Assembly (NCBI RefSeq): GCF_003402415.2
Contig: NZ_AP036014.1
Coordinates: 2,232,001-2,296,000 of the forward strand
Source: Cupidesulfovibrio sp000226255
Lineage (GTDB): Bacteria > Desulfobacterota > Desulfovibrionia > Desulfovibrionales > Desulfovibrionaceae
DNA length: 64,000 bases
Direction: 5' to 3'
Shown piece after piece: positions 34,615 through 40,722 of the stretch. Numbering within the stretch: position 1 is the first letter of the stretch; each line of letters opens with the position of its first letter. The position numbers and the translations under genes are program-made. The notes below the pieces were generated by a model. That model did not search any database. It was not told the DNA's origin and saw only the letters and a list, made by a program, of their open reading frames with translations.

Positions 34615-35216
34615 GCTGCCGCCTCCACAGGGGTTGAGGTTTCAGGACGCGCGGATGCCGTGGTCCCCCTGTGGCCGGTTTGCGCGAACGGCGAACCTAC
34701 ATCAGGCAATGCGTCTTGGGCAACGGATGGCGCAAGACTGGCCGAGGCATCGGCCATCGCCTCGCACGCGGAGACGGAAAGCCGGGCCGCCTGCTGTGAA
34801 AGCGCCGCCGCACGATGGGCCAGCCAGTCCACGGCCAGGCGCTCCGGCCCGGACAGGAAGGCCACGTGCGCGCCCACGGAACGCGACAGCCCCAGCAGGC
34901 GCACGGACACCACCTGCAACGCCAAGGGGACCAGCGCGGGCGCTCCGGACGGATCGCCGGGCAGGCTGCCGGGCAGGCCGCCGGGCAGGCCGCCGGTGGG
35001 GTCGCTATCGGGGCCACCGTCCAGATCGGGCAGCGATTCGTGCAGCAGCTCGTCCAGTTCGGCAAGGTCGCCCTGGGCGGCGCACAAGGCAGGACGCACG
35101 GAAAGGTGGACGCATTCGGCGGGCAGCGCGAACTGGGCACCCAGTTCGGCCACGGCCTCGGCCAGCAGGCGGCCGCGCTCTACGATGAACGCGGACAAGG
35201 TGGGGGTGGGATGCAT
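34611..35216 (-). CDS. Phage protein with GLPG repeats, unknown
   Basis: The 201-residue protein starts at the ATG at 35216. Two helical parts flank a short low-complexity stretch of near-repeats (GGLPGGLPGSLPGD) at about 75-90, matched at DNA level by a CCGGGCAGG repeat. It heads a three-gene operon of unknown early or accessory function. Confidence 0.65.
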   Translation of the reverse strand: MHPTPTLSAFIVERGRLLAEAVAELGAQFALPAECVHLSVRPALCAAQGDLAELDELLHESLPDLDGGPDSDPTGGLPGGLPGSLPGDPSGAPALVPLALQVVSVRLLGLSRSVGAHVAFLSGPERLAVDWLAHRAAALSQQAARLSVSACEAMADASASLAPSVAQDALPDVGSPFAQTGHRGTTASARPETSTPVEAAA

Positions 35217-35553
35217 AGAGGCTCCTAGGATTTTGAGATTGGCAGCCTCAAGAGAGAAGACTGCCGGGAGCTCTCAACCGTCCTAGGGCGGCGGGCGTAT
35301 TCCCCCGAAGGGTATTCTATTAGCCTCACTCCCGACAGAATATCGCGTGGAATGGGTGCACCACCCCTAATGGCCGCGCGGACCATGCGCAAGACGCATG
35401 GCCACCGCCGGACGGAGGGCGCAAAAAAACCACGGCTGACGGGCGTGATTGCCGCCTAGGAAGTCAAGGTGTTGAGAGCACCTGCGGACAGATTGACCTA
35501 TAGGGTTGGGGTGTGTCAAGAGAACGGGCAAGAACTCGATTAACAGGGCAACC
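35217..35553. other. Intergenic region between divergent cargo operons
   Basis: About 340 bases without a gene. It should contain divergent promoters. The clearest structure is an inverted repeat, CCATGCG/CGCATGG with a 5-base loop, at 35383-35401. Confidence 0.5.
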
Positions 35554-36264
35554 ATGAACGCCATAATGCCCTTCCGCACAGAGCAATCCACAGGACGTAC
35601 CATGCTCACGCTCCCCCCCAAATCCGACCTACGCATCCAGCTTGGCACTGCTTTTAAGTCCATAGAGAATTTCACAGATTTCCTTAATGAAAAAGAAGGA
35701 TCTATAGCCAACGAAATACAATACCTTGGCGACAGCATTAGAAGACGAATGGAAGACAGCATAGCATTTGAAGTCCTTGGCGGATACATCGCCGCTGTTG
35801 ATAACGGCCTTGTTGGCGTCATTAAAACATCAAAAGATTCAAATCTATCAGAAGTTAACAATACAATAAAAAGATTCTCAACAGTTATAGATAGAATTCA
35901 CAACGCAGTTATCCCACACATAGCGCGCACTTGGTCCGGAGTAGATTTACGATTTACCTTAGAGAAAAATGACTCTATTTTTTTCACAAAAACACTAAGC
36001 CCCTCACCCAAGAAAACACCACTTCACGAATTACTTGAAAGATTCGACAATAAATTCTCACATTCAATGTCATTTGTCGCAAACCTCGACGACAAAATTC
36101 TCTGCTTCACGGAGTTGAAGGCAGTCCCACCGACAGAAACTTTCTCTTTTAATTTCATTGAACCCAAGGGCACAAACCTTGTATCAACATATGAGCACAT
36201 TATAAGCAAAAGATATTACGAAATGGCTCTCAACATCGTAACATACGCGTCACCTAGCGAGTGA
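35554..36264 (+). CDS. AT-rich soluble protein, cargo cassette gene 1
   Basis: The ATG at 35554 gives 236 residues; the ATG at 35602 has a slightly better AGGAC site and would give 220. The protein is mixed alpha/beta and charged, without membrane segments or recognised motifs. The sequence switches abruptly to AT-rich DNA here. The next gene starts seven bases after its stop. It is the soluble member of a three-gene set with two membrane proteins. Confidence 0.68.
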   Translation: MNAIMPFRTEQSTGRTMLTLPPKSDLRIQLGTAFKSIENFTDFLNEKEGSIANEIQYLGDSIRRRMEDSIAFEVLGGYIAAVDNGLVGVIKTSKDSNLSEVNNTIKRFSTVIDRIHNAVIPHIARTWSGVDLRFTLEKNDSIFFTKTLSPSPKKTPLHELLERFDNKFSHSMSFVANLDDKILCFTELKAVPPTETFSFNFIEPKGTNLVSTYEHIISKRYYEMALNIVTYASPSE

Positions 36265-36270
36265 TCCACA

Positions 36271-36741
36271 ATGTCGACCAACCCCCTTCACACGCCCGAC
36301 ACTTCTCCCCCAAAAAAACCACACCCGGACCCCTTCTCATTCTTCGCAAATATGCCTCAGGAGCGCGAATCTCCACCGTCATACATAGAACAAACAGAAA
36401 AAATACTGCTCGGGCAAGACAAAATCCACGACGACACCCTGCGCATTTTAACATCAAATCAGGAAATACTTGCACGCTTAAGTGCACTTGCAGCAACCGT
36501 AATATCTCTTGAGAACATTCTACACGAACAACATACAAGACTACTCCGCCTTATAGTGTGTTTCCTTTCTATATTCGCCTTCATCATTGCTACTGCTGGC
36601 CTAGCAAACAAAACCGATACGGCGCTCATTGACGGCGTATTTGCCACACTACTACTACTATTCTGCGCAGGATACGGAATAATGGTCACCATAGCCCTCC
36701 ATTACCACAAAAACAAAGCGAAAAAAGCATCATCTCGGTAA
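36271..36741 (+). CDS. AT-rich two-TM protein, cargo cassette gene 2
   Basis: The 156-residue protein has a Pro-rich hydrophilic N-terminus (1-40), a helical section that may be a coiled coil (about 45-90), then two hydrophobic segments at about 93-112 and 120-142 and a Lys-rich end. The layout suggests an inner-membrane protein with a cytoplasmic sensing or docking domain. It lies between gene 1 and gene 3 with tiny gaps. Confidence 0.68.
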   Translation: MSTNPLHTPDTSPPKKPHPDPFSFFANMPQERESPPSYIEQTEKILLGQDKIHDDTLRILTSNQEILARLSALAATVISLENILHEQHTRLLRLIVCFLSIFAFIIATAGLANKTDTALIDGVFATLLLLFCAGYGIMVTIALHYHKNKAKKASSR

Positions 36742-36745
36742 AACA

Positions 36746-37117
36746 ATGGAAAATGACATCGCTAAAATACTTACAGACACAATCCCAACAGTCATAGCCA
36801 CATGCTTCGACATACTAAAAAATCCAAATGTCGATATCCCATCAAAGCTAATCTCTGCCACCCTCATCCTTGGACTATTTATTTTTATTACTGTAGTAGC
36901 ATATGACGCACTAGTTTCTACAATTAAAAAAGCCCTTGAAAAACGACTTGCAATCATCAACCTCGTTATAGTTCTTGTCGGCTTTGTAACACTTATCACC
37001 CTGACAAGAACATGCGCCACATCGCGCGTAATGCTATATTTTATATCTTTTTTCTTCCTGACGGCTCTGTGTCCATTAATAATTTACATAGCCAAAGACC
37101 CACCACAACCTCAATAA
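36746..37117 (+). CDS. AT-rich three-TM protein, cargo cassette gene 3
   Basis: The 123-residue protein starts four bases after gene 2 and has three hydrophobic segments (about 36-55, 70-88, 92-112) with short loops. No family is recognised. Small multi-pass proteins at the end of such prophage cassettes may be effectors that alter membranes, but nothing in the sequence proves it. Confidence 0.68.
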   Translation: MENDIAKILTDTIPTVIATCFDILKNPNVDIPSKLISATLILGLFIFITVVAYDALVSTIKKALEKRLAIINLVIVLVGFVTLITLTRTCATSRVMLYFISFFFLTALCPLIIYIAKDPPQPQ

Positions 37118-37213
37118 CCCCCATACGCTTTCAACGCCCCACCGCTAGGCCCAACTTAATTGCGCACCCACCCCGAGCCGCGCACCCACCTTCACCCCGT
37201 GGCCGGGCGCGAT

Positions 37214-37525
37214 ATGATCGGCCCCATGATCCGCGACGACTCGAAACTCTTCGACCCCCTCTCCTGGCTGCTGGCCCACGACTGCAAGCCAGAGATCCTG
37301 CGCGACGCGGATGGCCGCCCGCGCCGCCTGCTGCTGCACCATGACCGGCGCGGCGCGCCAGCGCCCGAACGCGTGGCCCGCGCCACCATGATAGCCGAAC
37401 GGTTCAAGCACCTGATCCTGCTGCAACTGGACGTGAAAAAAGGCGAGCGCCCGCGCTCCGTGCGCTGGCTGCTCGCCCATGGCCTGGTTGAACTTAAGGG
37501 GGGCCGGTACAGAAGGCCGAGGTAG
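37214..37525 (+). CDS. Small phage protein, unknown
   Basis: The 103-residue protein (start at 37214, alternative 37226) returns to high GC. It is basic and helical (APERVARATMIAERFKHLILLQLDVKKGERPRSVRWLLAHG). No clear ribosome site is seen. It could be a DNA-associated phage protein, but I see no motif. Confidence 0.55.
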   Translation: MIGPMIRDDSKLFDPLSWLLAHDCKPEILRDADGRPRRLLLHHDRRGAPAPERVARATMIAERFKHLILLQLDVKKGERPRSVRWLLAHGLVELKGGRYRRPR

Positions 37526-37633
37526 GCGCATCATCACCCGATAGACCGCCGCCGGACGCCGCCCACTCACCGCATTGCCAACATCACCCCCCTCTTATAT
37601 CTTCCCCGATACCCACCACAGGAGGATCAGCAT

Positions 37634-39253
37634 ATGGGCTGCTGCAAATGCGAAGAGTACAAATGGAGGCACCCACAGGAACCCATCGCGACAGACAGCC
37701 ACGGGAACGCATACTGCCTGTTCCATGCACCGGCCCACCTCAAGGAGGGGCGGCACGAGGAACTAGTTAACGCTGTTCGCGCCTACATCCAAAACAGTGC
37801 CACAAGCCAAATACCAATAAGTAGATTCATAATAAACCATCAGCTTACAGGTATTGTTTTTAGCGATACAGTGAACTTAGAAAAGTTACAGCTTTCGGCA
37901 CTGGACATAAGCCATGCGACATTTCATGGCGATGTAACCTTTGAACATTCCAAGTTCTCTAGGGTAACATCTTTTGAAAATTGCGAATTTCACGGGAGAA
38001 CAAACTTCGATTACGCTACTTTCGAAAGCAACGTCACATTCAAGAAATCTCTATTCAACGGAAGGACAACATTTTACAGTACAGAATTCAGCGCAATGCT
38101 ATCCATGGAGGAATCACGAATCAATGACGCTACAAGCATCATGTTTAGCACAATAACGGGATTTGCAGACTTTACACAACTACATATTGATAGCACAATT
38201 ACATTTGGAATGGTCTCATTCCTAGAGAATCTAAATATTTCAAAATCATCCATACACGGCACCCTTACATTATTTAAATGCAATATATGCGAAAAAGAAT
38301 CATCAATATTTTATGCATCACACATATCAACATCAAAAGACAGTAATTTTTACATTACGCACTCAACAATAAATGGGATGTTAAATTTTTCTGAATGCGA
38401 AATAAACGGAATTTTAGACATGTCATCAACAATTATAACGCAGAGAGCATATTTTGAAGACTCAAACATAGGCTTTGCAAAGTTTAAGAACTGCGTAATT
38501 AAAGATTTGACAACATTTGACCGTGTAGATTTAAGGCGTGCTTCTTTTTCAGGAGCACCTATTGAAAATTTTCGTATGATCGCATGTCGATGGCCGACAT
38601 CGAGCGGTCGACGGTTAACATACGATGCACGAAAACTTGAAAATTGTGGATACTTAAAAATCGACAACACGGAAGCACTCGCATTCCCCCCCCAAAAAAA
38701 ACCTGACAAAGCCCTTCCGCCACAGCATCTCGAAGACCTCTACAGACGCATAAAGAAGACAGCACGCGAAGGAATGGACGAAACCCTCACGTCAGACTTC
38801 CATTATGCAGAAAAGGAGATGCAACGCCTACGTGGCTTTCAACAATTTCGCGATGACTGGGCATGTCGCCACTCACCCGACGCAGCCCTCCCCATCAAAG
38901 AACGGCTACGAGGCCTTGGCCTCTACCTAACCCTACTCTGCTACAAACTCACCAGCGGCTACGGAGAAGCCCCCGGACAAGCCGCCCTTTGGTTATTATT
39001 CCTCACCTTCGGCGCGCCTCTCATTGGACTTCTAATTCCCCCTGCCTGGTGCCCGGCTTCCCTGGCAATCCCTCTCCACATTTACGGTGCCAACCTTGGC
39101 GACAAATGGCTCCATTTCCTCCCACTGGTGAAGCTGCCAGATGCAGATGCCGCAGGCTGGTTGGCCCGTTTCCTTATGCTCCTTTCACAGGTGGCCATCA
39201 CCTTGCAGGCCGCCCTCTTCGGCTTCGCCCTTCGCAACAGGTTTCGCCGTTAG
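37634..39253 (+). CDS. Pentapeptide-repeat membrane protein (cargo)
   Basis: AGGAGG precedes the ATG at 37634. The 539-residue protein has three parts: an N-terminal Cys/His region (CCKCEEYKWRHP and CLFHAP, about 3-32) that may bind zinc; a long beta-solenoid-like section (about 70-330) of degenerate pentapeptide repeats with F or L every fifth residue (FHGDVTFEHSKFSRVTSFEN); and a C-terminal part with about three hydrophobic helices (about 440-535). The repeat section is AT-rich while the C-terminal part is GC-rich, so the gene may be a fusion. Its role is unknown; similar architectures in prophages are suspected defence or ion-transport proteins. Confidence 0.78.
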   Translation: MGCCKCEEYKWRHPQEPIATDSHGNAYCLFHAPAHLKEGRHEELVNAVRAYIQNSATSQIPISRFIINHQLTGIVFSDTVNLEKLQLSALDISHATFHGDVTFEHSKFSRVTSFENCEFHGRTNFDYATFESNVTFKKSLFNGRTTFYSTEFSAMLSMEESRINDATSIMFSTITGFADFTQLHIDSTITFGMVSFLENLNISKSSIHGTLTLFKCNICEKESSIFYASHISTSKDSNFYITHSTINGMLNFSECEINGILDMSSTIITQRAYFEDSNIGFAKFKNCVIKDLTTFDRVDLRRASFSGAPIENFRMIACRWPTSSGRRLTYDARKLENCGYLKIDNTEALAFPPQKKPDKALPPQHLEDLYRRIKKTAREGMDETLTSDFHYAEKEMQRLRGFQQFRDDWACRHSPDAALPIKERLRGLGLYLTLLCYKLTSGYGEAPGQAALWLLFLTFGAPLIGLLIPPAWCPASLAIPLHIYGANLGDKWLHFLPLVKLPDADAAGWLARFLMLLSQVAITLQAALFGFALRNRFRR

Positions 39254-39262
39254 GTCCCGTTC

Positions 39263-39297
39263 AAAAAGTGAGTGCCCGCGTCTAAATGCGGACACTC
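39263..39297 (-). terminator. Terminator of the Cys-rich protein gene
   Basis: A GAGTGTCCGC/GCGGGCACTC hairpin with one mismatch is followed on the minus strand by CTTTTTG, 80 bases after the stop of the gene at 39378. Confidence 0.6.
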
Positions 39298-39377
39298 AAA
39301 GATCCTGCCACTGCAAGCCAAGCCCTACTAGGGCTGCCAAGCCATACACTAAAAATCCTATCCGACGTTCTACATTA

Positions 39378-39608
39378 TCACCAACATCCTCCTCGCGGGT
39401 TATTCGGATCCGAGCAATCGCCCCCGCAGCTCTGGTTACTTGGACACTGCCAGCTATACGACCGGCCAGTGCTACACGTCACCGTACAAGTCTTCATTGG
39501 CTGACGAACTCCCGCCTCGACGATAACATGCCCTACAGTTATACAATCGTCTTCTTCCTTCACCTCAAACACGATCTCTCTGCCGCCAGAAATGCTAACC
39601 GTATGCAT
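39378..39608 (-). CDS. Small cysteine-rich protein, orphan
   Basis: The ATG at 39608 lies four bases after GGAGG, so translation is well supported. The 76-residue protein has an N-terminal beta-rich half (HTVSISGGREIVFEVKEEDD) and a C-terminal half with six of its seven Cys (TCTVTC, WQCPSNQSCGGDC, GGCW). There is no signal peptide. The Cys-rich, Gly/Ser/Asn-rich end resembles a metal-binding or disulfide-bonded peptide, or a peptide modification substrate, but no modifying enzyme is nearby. It has its own terminator. Confidence 0.68.
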   Translation of the reverse strand: MHTVSISGGREIVFEVKEEDDCITVGHVIVEAGVRQPMKTCTVTCSTGRSYSWQCPSNQSCGGDCSDPNNPRGGCW

Positions 39609-39759
39609 ATGTCCTCCGCAAATAGTCTGAACCCAACACACCGGAACAATACACTATTTGACACATTGCATGCTATAAATAAACGCGCCACAGTTGTATT
39701 ATTTTTTAAGACACTAGAAATCGCGCGAGATTGCCAACCCAAAACGCCTCACTCAATTT

Positions 39760-40041
39760 TGAACCGGTTCAAACGGTTCACACGCCCGAAAAACCGTTTT
39801 CAAAGAACGCAACATGCCAATTTAATAACACTATTCTTTGAACCACCCCAATCCGCCCCTTTCCTGCGCAAGCAATAAAATCAACCCGTTGCGCAGGTTC
39901 ACGGATGTTCAGCAGGGGTTCAAAACAGAGGTTCAGTTTGAACCATTTTTGAACGGCGTCAGGTTCAAAAACGGTTCACTCTCACATACTATAATTTTAG
40001 ATAATTATAGTTAATTTTTTACTTTTTGAACCTTTTGAACC
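39760..40041. repeat. Candidate replication origin: GGTTCA/TGAACC iterons with AT-rich tract
   Basis: GGTTCA starts at 39766, 39775, 39896, 39917, 39930, 39962 and 39973; TGAACC starts at 39760, 39839, 39939, 40027 and 40036. Many are part of longer GAACCGGTTC- or TTTTGAACC-like units. The tract 39984-40026 is almost all A and T, like a DNA-unwinding element. Proximity to the primase-helicase supports an origin. Confidence 0.55.
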
Positions 40042-40092
40042 CTAAATGAGAAAGCCTTCGTTTTGGAAAAACTCTCCGCGCGCGTCGTGCGC

Positions 40093-40108
40093 ATACGCGT
40101 GCGCGTAT
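40093..40108. repeat. ATACGC-GTGC-GCGTAT palindrome in CG-alternating DNA
   Basis: A perfect 6-bp inverted repeat inside alternating purine-pyrimidine sequence between the iterons and the operon terminator; such DNA can adopt Z-form or be a protein site. Confidence 0.5.
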
Positions 40109-40144
40109 CGCGCATATACCATGTAATTTCTGACCATTGGACGC

Positions 40145-40174
40145 AAAAAAGCCCGCCGGGGGTTCGGCGGGCTT
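40145..40174 (-). terminator. Terminator of the replication operon
   Basis: On the minus strand GCCCGCCG/CGGCGGGC is followed by TTTTTTG, five bases past the stop of the gene at 40179. Confidence 0.75.
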
Positions 40175-40178
40175 TCCG

Positions 40179-40721
40179 TCAGGGGTTCTCGAAAACCCAA
40201 CATCGAATGTGCTTACCGAGCAGACGTGATCGCACCAACAGGTTGCTGCCCACCAGAGGTCGCCGGGCAGACTTCTTCAACGCGGCCTGTAGCCGGGGCC
40301 TCTCGATGACTGGAAGCTCTGAATTCGCCCAGACCTCATAGAAGTGCGGCATGCTGATGGCGATCCGCGTTGCGTCCGTGCTGTGGTTCAGCGGCTCCGG
40401 CAGGTCGCCGCCAATCCCCTCCGTCAACGTTTCGTATGCTGCCCAGAACTGTGCAACGCGGGGTGGCTCTTCGACAGCAAACACGGCCAGCCCCCGCCGG
40501 GGCAGATACGGAACGGTAGGCGGGACAGCCACAGGCAGCATGCCGGGGTGGTACACCTCCTTCCAGACGGCACCGCAGCGGCGCATCTCGTTTGCGATGG
40601 CCCGCAGGGCACGCAGAATATCGGGCATGGCCCCTTCCCTTTCCAGCCGCTTGGCAAGCAGTTTCAGCTGGCCAGCATAGTCGATCAGCCGGTCCGTCGG
40701 TTCAGGATTCTGAAGCGCCAT
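40179..40721 (-). CDS. Paralogue of the primase-helicase C-terminal domain
   Basis: The 180-residue protein starts two bases before the primase stop, behind GGAGG. Its second half aligns by eye with the last 120 residues of the primase-helicase: FWAAYETL against FWDTYDYL, PLNHST against PLNHES, HFYEVW against NQYTEA, and the closing IRCWVFE against VKCWVFR. The N-terminal half is helical. It is probably a free-standing DNA-binding or origin-recognition domain that works with the helicase. No catalytic motif is present. Confidence 0.78.
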   Translation of the reverse strand: MALQNPEPTDRLIDYAGQLKLLAKRLEREGAMPDILRALRAIANEMRRCGAVWKEVYHPGMLPVAVPPTVPYLPRRGLAVFAVEEPPRVAQFWAAYETLTEGIGGDLPEPLNHSTDATRIAISMPHFYEVWANSELPVIERPRLQAALKKSARRPLVGSNLLVRSRLLGKHIRCWVFENP

Positions 40722-40722
40722 T

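Larger units (their letters stand above)
39609..40144. other. Iteron-like non-coding region
   Basis: About 540 bases without a gene, containing 12 GGTTCA/TGAACC sites, an AT-rich tract at 39984-40026 and a CG-alternating palindrome. It lies at the end of the primase-helicase operon. Confidence 0.6.

Noticed and set aside
39760..40041. CRISPR array
   Set aside because: The repeats are 6 bp, occur in both orientations and have irregular spacing; there are no cas genes.
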